Position numbers and translations under genes: made by a program | Notes under the pieces: model-generated | What the model was told of the DNA's origin: nothing | The model's input: only the letters and a program-made list of their open reading frames with translations | Database searches by the model: none | Part shown: one piece after another, positions 18,208 through 27,643 of the stretch | Numbering within the stretch: position 1 is the first letter of the stretch | Layout: the number at the start of each line of letters is the position of its first letter | DNA from: a virus | DNA: 58,845 bases | IMG/VR virus record: IMGVR_UViG_3300009503_000037 | Location: 1 to 58,845 of that record | Reading direction: 5' to 3' (one strand)

Positions 18208-19258
18208 TAGATAAGTGGTGGATATCTTTTGGTTGTATCGTTTTGTTAGCAAGTAAATCTGAAAACATCATACAAGTCCACAAACAGCCCTTACAGTATA
18301 ATTCTTTATCTTTTCGAAGAGCATCTTTAAATCGATTCATATTTTCCTCATGAATCGAGCCATCCTTATTCAAAATATCGGTAACTTTGAACTTGGTGCT
18401 TTCAATTCCCCTTATTCTAAGACACAATCGAAGAGACCCATCAGAATCTATAACCAAATTGTTAGCATTTTCTTCGATATTGCACATATAGGGTTTTTGG
18501 TTTTCTATACAATCCATCAAAACAACAAGCGACTCGTGAGCAAGAACTTTTAACTCGCCCTTCCTAGCTTCTTTGAGAATGTAAGAAAAAACTGTCCTAG
18601 AGACATTGCTAGGTTTTATAAGAAGTCTTGGATCTAAGGTTTCCGCAAAATCATAATAGTTCGTTTCTCCAAACTCAACCACTGAGATACTAGACCAAAT
18701 CCCAGCTCTAGTTAGATAAGAAACCAATCCAGGAAGGAATGCCAAAGACTTAGCGTCTGACACAACCTCCGCTACAATATCCCTTACTTTTTTGCCACTT
18801 TGATTCATTAGAAACTTTATAGAATGTAAAGCGCTAGATGATTTCTTTGTTCTATCTCCTCCTCTCCTAGAAGACATAAATACAACAGGATCCAAAGAAA
18901 ATGATATTCCATCTATATAATCCAAAGAAGCAAGCAAATCTTTAATCGTTTCAAAAGACGAACCAGACATATTCGACACAATTGTATAGAGGATGTTTTC
19001 TTTATTGCACCTTAAGATCAGATCTTTGAGTTCTCGATACTGAGTAGGCTCACCTCCAAGGAATATGTTATAAGATTCTGGGTTATTAGATTTTATCCTA
19101 CAGATTGAATCAATAAGATAACTAAAATCTATATCTGTCTTTAGAAGAGTTTTAACTGAGTATGGATCATTGGCATACGTTTTGCTTATCCTACAGTAGG
19201 AACATTTAAGATTGCATCTTCTTGTTAGTAGCCAAGTTGCGATATGAATCTGATTCAT
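18170..19258 (-). CDS. Radical SAM enzyme 3 (SPASM-like C-terminus)
   Basis: 362 residues; AAGGAGG precedes ATG 19258. CNLKCSYC (C15, C19, C22), FLGGEPT and the SLDP segment define the radical SAM core. The C-terminus has MCNIEENANN, RLCLRIRG and YCKGCLWTC, resembling SPASM/twitch auxiliary-cluster ligands. It runs opposite to surrounding + strand genes, 40 bases downstream of a thymidylate-synthase-family gene, and overlaps the end of the convergent lipoprotein gene by 38 bases. It is clearly diverged from the two enzymes at 9.7-13.1 kb. The substrate is unknown: candidates are a peptide, or a pyrimidine product linked to its neighbour. Confidence 0.88.
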   Translation of the reverse strand: MNQIHIATWLLTRRCNLKCSYCRISKTYANDPYSVKTLLKTDIDFSYLIDSICRIKSNNPESYNIFLGGEPTQYRELKDLILRCNKENILYTIVSNMSGSSFETIKDLLASLDYIDGISFSLDPVVFMSSRRGGDRTKKSSSALHSIKFLMNQSGKKVRDIVAEVVSDAKSLAFLPGLVSYLTRAGIWSSISVVEFGETNYYDFAETLDPRLLIKPSNVSRTVFSYILKEARKGELKVLAHESLVVLMDCIENQKPYMCNIEENANNLVIDSDGSLRLCLRIRGIESTKFKVTDILNKDGSIHEENMNRFKDALRKDKELYCKGCLWTCMMFSDLLANKTIQPKDIHHLSTKGLGLLGPKER

Positions 19259-19298
19259 AATGTCTTCGCCTCCTTCTTGTTAGCAAGAAAGAACATTC

Positions 19299-20105
19299 CT
19301 ACTTTTTGTTCAATTTTAGACGAACAGCCTCTATTTGGAAATCATAGCAATGAAGACCTTTAGAAACAAAGCTCAGCGAACCAGGATTAACCTCAATTTC
19401 AGAGCTAGTTAGTTCATTCGCCACATATTCAAGCAATAAAGTCAATCCTCCAATGTTTTCAGGAAAGCCACTATAAAGATCCCAACTTCTAAAATAACAA
19501 ACCATTGAAATAGAATAAGACTTTTGGTTCTGTTCTATAATCTTTAAATCAATTAACCTTAAGCATGGTGACGTTCTCCTTTCAGTTTCATCAGAATAAG
19601 GTATATCATATGCTAAGTTTGTTTCTGGATATCCCACCTGAATTGTACAATGATTATTACCAAACCCCTGCTTCTTAAAGTGCTCAATGCACCATTGGAG
19701 TTGGTTTGGAACTGTAATCTCAAGATCATAAAGATCTTTTCCTTCGATTCGTATCTGGGGAATCTTGTACTTCCCACCAACGATCCACGTAGAATAACGA
19801 TAGTGCTCATTTGGAGACAATTTCCCGTTCATAAGGTAATTTACGAAATATTCTTCTATAGCGGAATCCGTTGTAGGAGCAGGAACCCCAGGAGGAGTAT
19901 ACACCGCTAAAGGTCTTTCAGATGGACTCATTATCGTTCCAGCTACGAAATCGAATTCCAACCGACTAGATCCTGCATACGAACCAGACGTCACTTTGTA
20001 TCTTCGTCCCTTGTCCCATAACTGAGCCAAGAGCTCAAACCAAGTATCATTAATTGTTCTACCCGTTACGAAAACCGGTTGGAATTTTTCTAGAACTGGA
20101 TCCAT
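19299..20105 (-). CDS. Thymidylate synthase family enzyme
   Basis: 268 residues, AAGGAGG before ATG 20105. The C-terminal half carries the family signatures: QWCIEHF helix, a presumed catalytic Cys at 181 in RTSPCLRLID, FRSWDLYSGFPENIGGL with the phosphate/dUMP region at 205-218, and Asn217 at the position that distinguishes uracil-binding enzymes (Asn) from dCMP hydroxymethylases (Asp). The sequence is closer in feel to short archaeal-type ThyA than to E. coli ThyA. It would make dTMP or, as in some phages, 5-hydroxymethyl-dUMP for modified DNA; the sequence does not decide. It lies divergent from the baseplate genes. Confidence 0.8.
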   Translation of the reverse strand: MDPVLEKFQPVFVTGRTINDTWFELLAQLWDKGRRYKVTSGSYAGSSRLEFDFVAGTIMSPSERPLAVYTPPGVPAPTTDSAIEEYFVNYLMNGKLSPNEHYRYSTWIVGGKYKIPQIRIEGKDLYDLEITVPNQLQWCIEHFKKQGFGNNHCTIQVGYPETNLAYDIPYSDETERRTSPCLRLIDLKIIEQNQKSYSISMVCYFRSWDLYSGFPENIGGLTLLLEYVANELTSSEIEVNPGSLSFVSKGLHCYDFQIEAVRLKLNKK

Positions 20106-20279
20106 TAAACGTAGGCCTCCTTCGTATGTTAGTAGTATCTTCTTGGTTTTTGTTCGGAGGTTAGAAGAATAGATCTAAGAACAAAATTATGAACTCCAAT
20201 TTAGTAGTCCTTCAAAAAAGTTTTTGGTTCGTAAACTTTTCCTTTTCTTCATACATATTTTCTCGGGGGTTTGTATCTA

Positions 20280-20888
20280 GTGCCATATATCGCAGTTCCT
20301 GAGCTTGATTATCATGCTTTTAGAATTCTATTTGATAAGATTCTTAATGACGCTCCAGTTCGTTTACCAAGCATAGTTAATGGTACAAGTTTTTTACCCG
20401 GAGACTCGTTTATTGATTTGTTATTCTCAGACACCTATTCTCATAACTATTACCACTATCTATTTACTCCTCTAGATAGAGGAGAATGGGATTTTTCTCT
20501 AAAAATTAGATTGTCTCCGTATGGAAACGCTGGATATGTTTATGTTTCTAGCGAGACAGGATCAAACATCTTCCAGCTTCAAAGCATAGATCTGCAAATG
20601 CTCGACTTCTTGCTAGAGTACAAAACAACGGGATTCTCAGACACAACTTCGATAATCGTCTACTACGATACTACCAGTTTTACAGCTCCTAGTTTGGTTA
20701 CAAATCTATCTAGACTTATTTACATAGATTTGGTCTTTATGCAAAACGGAATCACAGATATTATTCTTCTGCCAGATGACGCATTATTTCCGAACCAGAA
20801 AAGTTTGCTTGATTCTTTGTACTATGACTACATTCTAGAAAAACATTTCAAACTGTTGAGTGGAATTTTTAATCGAATGCCCCCGTAA
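20280..20888 (+). CDS. Putative baseplate/tail structural protein
   Basis: 202 residues from GTG 20280, about 10 bases after a GGGGG site; a TTG at 20271 is in frame but too close to that site. Tyr/Asp/Ser/Leu-rich mixed alpha/beta protein without a recognised motif. It is followed 16 bases later by a large baseplate-like gene whose AAAGGAGG site begins right at its stop. First gene of the 20.3-29.6 kb tail operon, divergent from the thymidylate synthase gene. Confidence 0.72.
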   Translation: MPYIAVPELDYHAFRILFDKILNDAPVRLPSIVNGTSFLPGDSFIDLLFSDTYSHNYYHYLFTPLDRGEWDFSLKIRLSPYGNAGYVYVSSETGSNIFQLQSIDLQMLDFLLEYKTTGFSDTTSIIVYYDTTSFTAPSLVTNLSRLIYIDLVFMQNGITDIILLPDDALFPNQKSLLDSLYYDYILEKHFKLLSGIFNRMPP

Positions 20889-20904
20889 AGGAGGAAAAAC
20901 CTAA

Positions 20905-23292
20905 TTGTTCACCGTATCTGATTTCATTAGCCTTCTTCGATATCTTAAAGGTGAACCTGAAAATGTTGACCTGCTTTTGCAAGAACTTCTTGTATCTGAA
21001 AAAGCAAGTACGTTAAGCTTTTTTGATGCTATCATTGACCAATATGCATTTGCTTCTGACGACTATAAGAGACTAAGAAAATTTCTCATCGATTGGTACT
21101 CGGCACTAAAAACGTTGGTTTCCATATCAAGGAATGTAACCGACGTATTTACCCTTCCTGAGGCACATATCGAAGAGTTGCTTCGATCAATGGGGTTACC
21201 ATTTCCAACATACCGAATTTCATCTTTTAATAAAATCTTGTTGCTTTTAGACTTAGTTCGTTTGTACAAAACAAAAGGAACCCCTACTTCTCTGTCTAGT
21301 TCTCTAAGATATCTTGGCATTGTTAATAACCCAGATATTGTTGAGTACTTTCTAACTCGAATACAAACTCCAAGTGGTCCCGATTTTGTTTTTCGACCAA
21401 ACATAGTTCAAACATCTAAGTACATAACAACTCCCCTCATTCGATTACCATCTAGAAGTTCTAGCTTAGATCCTATTAAGATTAGCATTGAATCATATAC
21501 CGCTCCTCTTGTTGACTTGTCATATGAGGACGTAAAAAGATTCGACCCGCACTGGATGTTAGAAAAAGATACTCTCTCTTTCTTAGCCAAAGGTCGTTCT
21601 CTCCCAATGAAAACTCCTCATTTTGCAATTCGAGAGAACGTACCTCTAAGCGACCAGCTTGCTATCATCTCCGCGGTAACACGTAGAAGAGTTCGAGATG
21701 AGTATGAAACATTCTTACAAACGCAGGAACTTAATCGAGTTATTAGATTTAGTTTGTATGCAAAAACAAAACTTTCTTTGCTTGAGATCTATGTAGCTTG
21801 TTGTTATTGTTTAAATCGTTACTATGGGCAAAGAATTAGTGGGTTCTCGGACTCTTTCTTAATATATGATGGAACTAGTTTAGATCTTGAAACCATAATC
21901 AATGAATTTACCACCTTGTATTTTCAAAGATTAGTAACTCGAGATGAACAAAAAGAACTCCGAAACCAATTCTTAGATCTATTTACAAGACCCATTGGCT
22001 CTGATTTCTTAGCTCCCTTGTTTTCATCTCCAGAGCAAGTCTTAAAGCAAATAAACTTAGACTTGTTCAATTACATTGATTCTTGGTTTACTAGTGGTAA
22101 TGGAGATTCTATTACCACAGAGGTCCTCTTCTTACTAACCTCTTATATCGATTTATATGTTCTCCCAGAAAGTTATCCAAGAATTGCCACTACGATTGGT
22201 CCTAGAAGTATCGTAAATCGTTATATTCTAGACGTAGTGAATTTCTTCAAGCCCCACAGAGCTAGATTCCTAGGATTAATTCATACACTATACATTAACT
22301 CTCCATTAATGGATGCAGTAGTTTCAGAAGATAAGCTGCAAGTAAATTACGAAAAAGACCTTCTAGATTTCCACACCATGGACAGCGAACCATGTTGTGG
22401 AAACGAGTACGTTGTTTGTCATGACTCAACGGTTACAGATTTGTATCATTCTAGAGACCATTATGACTGTGGTTCATACCATGATGTCGGGGTATCCGAT
22501 GATAAGTCTCCTGAAGAGGTTGTAATTAATTACTATAGAACCTTACCAGAGGTAGTTCGCTCCTTTCCAGTATTCCAAGGAATATGGCAAAATGATCCAC
22601 AAGTTTCATGCTCCCATTACATTGACCCAACGACTTACAATTGGTATATGACCGTTTTAGATGGGACTTCGGTTCCCATCTATACCATATGCACCGGTTC
22701 GATGCCAGAATTCGATTGTGAGGGTTGCTTTGATATTCCAACCAGCCAAGACTATACGTATGTAAAAGCATTTCTAGTTGCCGACTTGGCCCTTCAATCC
22801 GGAACAAAGCGTCTTCTAAAAGGCCAGACCACTGAACGCATAGAATTCAAATCTGAAATTCTAGATGGAACCCTCTTAACTTCCCTTTGTGTTACAATGG
22901 TTTCTGACTCAACTGGGGTTTCAGATCAATATTTCTATATCATTACACAACGAGACAGACTAGGATTTACAATTAGATTCTCAGCCCCAATTGTTTCCGA
23001 AGAATATACCTTAAGCTGGATGGTTCATTATGTTGAGTATCCATACGTTGGGAAAAGAACTGGGGTTAGTTCCATTCCAGCAAATTCTACTGGAATGAGA
23101 GTTTCTTTCCCACAACCATTGAGTTCTAATGATTATTCTTTATCTACAACCATTTGCAACACAATAGAAGAGTCTCCCAGGATGCTCTTCTATGATATCG
23201 TATCTAAAGATGAGAATGGATTTGACATTGAATTTAGTGCTAGTGTTCCAACAAGTCATTACCAACTCAATTGGGTAGCTAGTGAGAACTAG
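20905..23292 (+). CDS. Baseplate-wedge-like protein with C-terminal lectin-like repeats
   Basis: 795 residues, TTG start at 20905 behind a perfect AAAGGAGG. Residues ~85-135 (LLLLDLVRLYKTKGTPTSLSSSLRYLGI) match the 'lY..KGT..Sl...lr.lGi' helix pair common to contractile-tail baseplate wedge proteins. Residues ~480-560 include a Cys/His-rich patch (CCGNEYVVCHD...YDCGSYHD). The C-terminus holds two beta modules (~residues 625-705 and ~712-795), each ending with a 'GF.I.FSAP....Y.L.WM' line that resembles H-type lectin folds. The same module recurs as a separate small gene at 25673. The role is probably a baseplate component that also contacts a receptor or glycan; lectin similarity is by pattern. 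Confidence 0.78.
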   Translation: MFTVSDFISLLRYLKGEPENVDLLLQELLVSEKASTLSFFDAIIDQYAFASDDYKRLRKFLIDWYSALKTLVSISRNVTDVFTLPEAHIEELLRSMGLPFPTYRISSFNKILLLLDLVRLYKTKGTPTSLSSSLRYLGIVNNPDIVEYFLTRIQTPSGPDFVFRPNIVQTSKYITTPLIRLPSRSSSLDPIKISIESYTAPLVDLSYEDVKRFDPHWMLEKDTLSFLAKGRSLPMKTPHFAIRENVPLSDQLAIISAVTRRRVRDEYETFLQTQELNRVIRFSLYAKTKLSLLEIYVACCYCLNRYYGQRISGFSDSFLIYDGTSLDLETIINEFTTLYFQRLVTRDEQKELRNQFLDLFTRPIGSDFLAPLFSSPEQVLKQINLDLFNYIDSWFTSGNGDSITTEVLFLLTSYIDLYVLPESYPRIATTIGPRSIVNRYILDVVNFFKPHRARFLGLIHTLYINSPLMDAVVSEDKLQVNYEKDLLDFHTMDSEPCCGNEYVVCHDSTVTDLYHSRDHYDCGSYHDVGVSDDKSPEEVVINYYRTLPEVVRSFPVFQGIWQNDPQVSCSHYIDPTTYNWYMTVLDGTSVPIYTICTGSMPEFDCEGCFDIPTSQDYTYVKAFLVADLALQSGTKRLLKGQTTERIEFKSEILDGTLLTSLCVTMVSDSTGVSDQYFYIITQRDRLGFTIRFSAPIVSEEYTLSWMVHYVEYPYVGKRTGVSSIPANSTGMRVSFPQPLSSNDYSLSTTICNTIEESPRMLFYDIVSKDENGFDIEFSASVPTSHYQLNWVASEN

Positions 23293-23347
23293 CACAAAGA
23301 AATGTACAAATTAGCACAACAAACACACATAGGGGGTACTTTACGAT

Positions 23348-25648
23348 ATGGCGGTATATTATGATGATGGCCAATTAGCGGTCACTACCCCACCATCAAA
23401 AGACGAGCACGTTATTAGAAAAGCAGATATAGATACCTACAAAGATATCAGTCAGTGGAATGCTTCAAAACTTAAAGATATACCCATTGATGTTACGAAC
23501 CCACAAGATAAGTATGCCCTTGGATACGACTCTACATCTGGCTCATTGAAATTTATGCGAGTCGAATCCTTAATGGTTAGTGGTTACTCGGGTTTTAGTG
23601 GCTACTCTGGCACAAGTGGTTTTTCTGGATACTCAGGTTTTAGTGGTGAAAGCGGACAAAGTGGCTTTTCTGGATACTCGGGTGAAAGTGGTCTTAGTGG
23701 GGAAAGAGGCCCTAGTGGTTACTCGGGTTATAGCGGGAAGAGTGGGCTAAGTGGCTTGTCAGGAAAAAGTGGCTTCAGCGGTTACTCAGGAGTGAGTGGT
23801 TTTAGTGGAGAAAGTGGTCATAGTGGCTACTCAGGATACTCTGGGAGGAGTGGTCTCAGCGGTTACTCAGGAGTGAGTGGCTATTCAGGCGCAAGTGGCG
23901 AAGTTGGAGCCTCTGGTCTAAGTGGTTACTCAGGATTTAGCGGGAGTAGTGGGTTTAGTGGATATAGCGGAAAAGATGGATTTGATGGATTGTCTGGATT
24001 TAGTGGTTACTCAGGATGGAGCGGACAAAAAGGCGAACAGGGTGAAAGTGGTGTCAGTGGAACCAGTGGTAAGTCAGGGGTTAGCGGCTATTCTGGTTAC
24101 TCTGGAGTGAGTGGTTTCTCAGGCTATTCGGGAGTGAGTGGTTTTAGTGGCTATTCTGGAGACAATCCAGGCACCAGTGGTTACTCAGGTTATAGCGGTG
24201 TACCAGGCCCAGTTGGTGCAAGTGGTTACTCGGGGTATAGTGGTCCAAGAGGCACTAGTGGCTATTCTGGATATAGTGGCGAATCTGGACTAAGTGGCTA
24301 TTCGGGAGTGAGTGGTTTTAGTGGATATTCAGGTCCACAAGGTGCTGAGGGACTAAGTGGCTATTCGGGAGTGAGTGGTTTTAGTGGATATTCAGGTCCA
24401 CAAGGTGCTGAGGGACTAAGTGGCTATTCGGGAGTGAGTGGTTTTAGTGGATATTCGGGAGAGAGCGGACTAAGTGGTTACTCTGGAGTGAGTGGTTTCT
24501 CAGGCTATTCGGGAGTGAGTGGTTTTAGTGGCTATTCTGGTTGGTCAGGATACTCGGGAGATAACCCGGGTTCGAGTGGTTACTCGGGATTCTCTGGTTA
24601 CTCAGGTACTGATGGAGCAAGTGGCTTTAGTGGCTACTCAGGAGTAAGTGGATTCAGTGGGTATTCTGGTTGGTCAGGATACTCAGGGTGGAGTGGAACA
24701 AGTGGTTTTAGTGGGTATTCTGGTTGGTCAGGATACTCGGGAGATAACCCTGGTTCGAGTGGTTACTCGGGTTATAGTGGCCAGTCAGGGGTAAGCGGCC
24801 ACTCCGGTTTTAGTGGATATTCTGGAATAAGTGGTATATCTGGCTTTAGTGGATATTCTGGTTGGAGTGGCTACTCAGGATACTCGGGCATAAGTGGGCT
24901 TAGTGGAAAGAGTGGTATAAGTGGTTACTCTGGTTACAGTGGGTTAAGTGGTTTCTCGGGCTATTCGGGAGATAACCCTGGTTCGAGTGGCTATTCAGGG
25001 TATTCTGGATCAAGTGGCTTTTCTGGTTACTCGGGTGCAAGTGGTTTTTCAGGCTATTCGGGAGATAACCCTGGTTCGAGTGGCTATTCAGGGTACTCAG
25101 GGTACTCTGGAATAAGCGGAAAGAGCGGGCTAAGCGGTTACTCGGGCATAGGAACCAGTGGTTTCTCAGGGTGGAGTGGTTACTCAGGGTGGAGTGGTTA
25201 CTCAGGGTGGAGTGGGCAGCAAGGTTGGCCAGGAAATAGTGGGTTTAGTGGATATAGTGGAGTGTCTGGATACTCGGGATGGAGTGGATTTAGTGGGAAG
25301 CAAGAAAATAGACTTAAGTACATAACTTGGCTTATTCCAAATCCTAGCTCCGGTGAGATGCCTAACGGAATAACTCTAGAAAATATTTTCCTGTATCGAG
25401 TTGATGGCTATGTTGTTGGTCCAGAGGGGGCCGAGGCCCAAATCCAAATTAAAACATTTACCGATCCCCTAGGAACCAAACAAAATGTTCTTTCCTATGC
25501 CCTAACTCTTGGAAGATCCGCATCTTATAGTTATGATATTTCTATTTCCAATATCAATGCCGGGAGTTGGTTCTCGTTAGATATACAATCAGTAACTTCC
25601 AGTCCTACTTTCTTGGTTTGTGTTCTGTCATATATCAATAACGATTAA
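23348..25648 (+). CDS. Collagen-like tail fibre with Gly-Tyr/Phe-Ser triplets
   Basis: 766 residues. The first ~80 residues are an attachment domain (YDDGQLAVTTPPSKDEHVIRK). Residues ~83-655 are an almost uninterrupted Gly-X-Y collagen-type repeat, with the third position nearly always Ser and the second mostly Tyr or Phe (GYSGFSGYSG), broken by GDNPGSSG blocks and a few GPQGAEG and GEQGESG triplets. Proline is rare. The last ~110 residues form a globular beta domain (YITWLIPNP...). Collagen-like stalks are known in phage fibres as trimerising rods. DNA in this stretch is highly repetitive and includes exact 63-bp tandem copies, so length variation is likely. ATG 23348 follows AGGGGG. Confidence 0.92.
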   Translation: MAVYYDDGQLAVTTPPSKDEHVIRKADIDTYKDISQWNASKLKDIPIDVTNPQDKYALGYDSTSGSLKFMRVESLMVSGYSGFSGYSGTSGFSGYSGFSGESGQSGFSGYSGESGLSGERGPSGYSGYSGKSGLSGLSGKSGFSGYSGVSGFSGESGHSGYSGYSGRSGLSGYSGVSGYSGASGEVGASGLSGYSGFSGSSGFSGYSGKDGFDGLSGFSGYSGWSGQKGEQGESGVSGTSGKSGVSGYSGYSGVSGFSGYSGVSGFSGYSGDNPGTSGYSGYSGVPGPVGASGYSGYSGPRGTSGYSGYSGESGLSGYSGVSGFSGYSGPQGAEGLSGYSGVSGFSGYSGPQGAEGLSGYSGVSGFSGYSGESGLSGYSGVSGFSGYSGVSGFSGYSGWSGYSGDNPGSSGYSGFSGYSGTDGASGFSGYSGVSGFSGYSGWSGYSGWSGTSGFSGYSGWSGYSGDNPGSSGYSGYSGQSGVSGHSGFSGYSGISGISGFSGYSGWSGYSGYSGISGLSGKSGISGYSGYSGLSGFSGYSGDNPGSSGYSGYSGSSGFSGYSGASGFSGYSGDNPGSSGYSGYSGYSGISGKSGLSGYSGIGTSGFSGWSGYSGWSGYSGWSGQQGWPGNSGFSGYSGVSGYSGWSGFSGKQENRLKYITWLIPNPSSGEMPNGITLENIFLYRVDGYVVGPEGAEAQIQIKTFTDPLGTKQNVLSYALTLGRSASYSYDISISNINAGSWFSLDIQSVTSSPTFLVCVLSYINND
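24291..24459 (+). repeat. 63-bp tandem repeat inside the collagen-like gene
   Basis: Two full copies and most of a third follow each other at a 63-base period (compare 24301, 24364 and 24427), encoding 21 residues or seven Gly-X-Y triplets (GLSGYSGVSGFSGYSGPQGA plus E). Near-perfect identity indicates recent expansion by slippage or recombination. Confidence 0.92.
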
Positions 25649-25672
25649 GATTGGGAGATTAGATTAAAAAAG

Positions 25673-25918
25673 ATGGAAGAAAGAAAAGGATCATTTACCC
25701 CCAGTATAGGCCAATCAGAGTTTGAAGTTAGTTTTTCTCCAGCTCTACCAGATACAAACTATGAAGTTTTTGTAACCATGGTATGTTTAGAAACCAACTC
25801 CAAAGCCATGTACTTTCAATCAGCATATAATAAGACTACTTCTAGTTTCTTTGTAAAACTTAGTGGACCAATTCCATCTTCTAATTATCGAATAGATTGG
25901 CATATAGTAAAAAGTTAG
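25673..25918 (+). CDS. Small lectin-like beta-module protein
   Basis: 81 residues, GGGAG upstream of ATG 25673. The whole protein is one beta module (FTPSIGQSEFEVSFSPAL, NYEVFVTMVCLE, ending SGPIPSSNYRIDWHIV) that repeats the pattern seen twice at the C-terminus of the 795-residue baseplate-like protein. It probably forms a fibre tip or decorates the collagen-like stalk encoded just upstream. Assignment to H-type lectins is by pattern and moderate. Confidence 0.7.
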   Translation: MEERKGSFTPSIGQSEFEVSFSPALPDTNYEVFVTMVCLETNSKAMYFQSAYNKTTSSFFVKLSGPIPSSNYRIDWHIVKS

Positions 25919-25995
25919 TTTCTGAACAAATTTTTAGGACTATCTCTCTAGTCGGTTTACATAAGTAATAAAAAAAGAGGCAGGAAGAAATTCAA

Positions 25996-26658
25996 ATGAC
26001 AGATACCAAGAAACAATACGTAGTTTCTATCTCAGATCATATCGAAACGAGTGATTCTCTTGGACAGAAACAAAGAGATGATAACTCAGTTCGTCCAAAA
26101 GGAAAAGTTGAGATCTATCAAGTTCTTCCTGATGGAAGCAAAAAGCTAGTAACCACAAGTAATCTTGTGGTCTATGTAGGAAGATCTTTAATATGCGAAA
26201 AAATCTTAGACCTAGAGAATAGCCAGAACGCAACGAGTAAAGAGGAGTTTGTTTCATGGCTTAGTGTTGGATCTGGGGGATGCACTCAAGGTGATCCTCT
26301 TGCTCCCATACCCCCAACGCTTACCGATGTAGGTTTGGCGAATGAGGTTCCAATTGCTTCCTCTGGAACAACCCTGGCAGATCTGAGAGGGGGTAAGTAC
26401 TATAAGGCTCCTTTCGACGAAGTTATCTTTGAAAGGGATCCACTGAATGACGATGAGTATCTAATAGCAAAAATCGTTACTACCATTAGATCTGAGTGGT
26501 GTAATGACTTCAACATCAACGAGGTTGCTTTGTGGTCATCTACATCTAGAAATGCTGGGCATAGTGGCCCGTTCCATCTGTATGCGAGAGCCACGTTCCC
26601 AACTTTAGTTAAAGATGCTCTTGGAATTATCCAGTTTGTTTGGTATCTATTCTTTTAG
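25996..26658 (+). CDS. Virion structural protein, tail/baseplate region
   Basis: 220 residues with GGCAGGAAG before ATG 25996. The segment NLVVYVGRSLICEKIL, then FVSWLSVGSGG, then NEVPI and a late WCNDFNINEVALW / HLYARATFPTLVKD line follow a layout common in large-phage tail proteins (a 'nlVv..GR..i...L......i..l.vGsGg' fold with a C-terminal beta strand pair). Exact position in the virion is unknown. The downstream gene's ribosome binding site overlaps its stop codon. Confidence 0.72.
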   Translation: MTDTKKQYVVSISDHIETSDSLGQKQRDDNSVRPKGKVEIYQVLPDGSKKLVTTSNLVVYVGRSLICEKILDLENSQNATSKEEFVSWLSVGSGGCTQGDPLAPIPPTLTDVGLANEVPIASSGTTLADLRGGKYYKAPFDEVIFERDPLNDDEYLIAKIVTTIRSEWCNDFNINEVALWSSTSRNAGHSGPFHLYARATFPTLVKDALGIIQFVWYLFF

Positions 26659-26672
26659 GAGGACCAGCAAGT

Positions 26673-27506
26673 ATGTCTAAAAAAGAAGATCTTCTTTCTT
26701 ATATACTAGAGCAAATCAAAGAGGTTGAGAACTTTCCCACCGATGTCATAGCAGATAGTGGGGAAAGATATCTTGGTTGGTTAGATTTCTTAACAGGAAA
26801 GAAACCCAAGAAAAGGGCTACGGATAAAGATCTTGCCAAGGTCGTCGACCGACTTACGTCGAAAATTAATGAACAGGTCATAAGCCCTGCATCCAAAAAT
26901 AGTGACCCGTCTGAGTCTAAAGGGGAAGCAGATTCTTTCGTTCCTGAATCTAAAACCGATGCCCTTGTTATAAATCTCATTAACTCTCAGCCCCTAAAGA
27001 CTACCCTTAAACTTATGAAACCAGAATTTGTATCGAAATGGTATACTTGGTTCTCAGAAGCCAAGTACTCTGAGTCGAAGGCTAAGGCCCTAAGTCTTAA
27101 ACGGTATGTTAAAGGCGTTACAAATGACGATATAAGAAATGCTCTTTATATTACAATTAGAAAAGAAATGAAAATTCCAGTATCTTCATACGAGTCACTC
27201 AGAAAGAATATACAAAAACATCTAACTAGTGGGAAAGTTTTTGATGCCCTAGAAAGGTTACAACAATATGATATAGTTACTAACTTTCTAGTTATCTTAG
27301 CAATAAAAGAAGCAGGCAAACTTGCCGCAGCTCAGTCAGCAATCCCGGGTCTTACCAAAGAATACATCCTAGTTCTTCGTCGCGGAATGAGAATGGATAG
27401 GACATTGTATGCTTCTCTAAGATTCCTTCTGGTTAAGGGAAAACTCTATCTAACTCCAATACAAAGAAAATTGCTTTTACTAAATGTTATCCTAAACTTA
27501 TCTTGA
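26673..27506 (+). CDS. Hypothetical protein, tail operon
   Basis: 277 residues from ATG 26673, chosen because AGGAGGA at 26657-26663 fits it; an in-frame ATG at 26640 lies inside the preceding gene. N-terminal ~100 residues are charged with a Ser/Pro/Asp linker. The rest is helical and basic (PVSSYESLRKNIQKHL, LRRGMRMDRTLYASLRFLL). No family recognised. It sits just before the tail sheath gene, so a tail completion or assembly role is possible. Confidence 0.72.
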   Translation: MSKKEDLLSYILEQIKEVENFPTDVIADSGERYLGWLDFLTGKKPKKRATDKDLAKVVDRLTSKINEQVISPASKNSDPSESKGEADSFVPESKTDALVINLINSQPLKTTLKLMKPEFVSKWYTWFSEAKYSESKAKALSLKRYVKGVTNDDIRNALYITIRKEMKIPVSSYESLRKNIQKHLTSGKVFDALERLQQYDIVTNFLVILAIKEAGKLAAAQSAIPGLTKEYILVLRRGMRMDRTLYASLRFLLVKGKLYLTPIQRKLLLLNVILNLS

Positions 27507-27643
27507 TAAAAAATCTATATGTACATAGTGGAAGGGGGTGATAGAAACAATCTTCTAGTAGAAAGGGAATAAAATATACATAGAGTAAGTTAACAAACCT
27601 AGACAACAAAATCACACCTACAACAATAGGGCAAGGAGGAAAT

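Noticed and set aside
23590-25310. CRISPR-like array in the repetitive collagen region
   Set aside because: The repeats are in-frame Gly-X-Y codons of variable spacing with no unique spacers.
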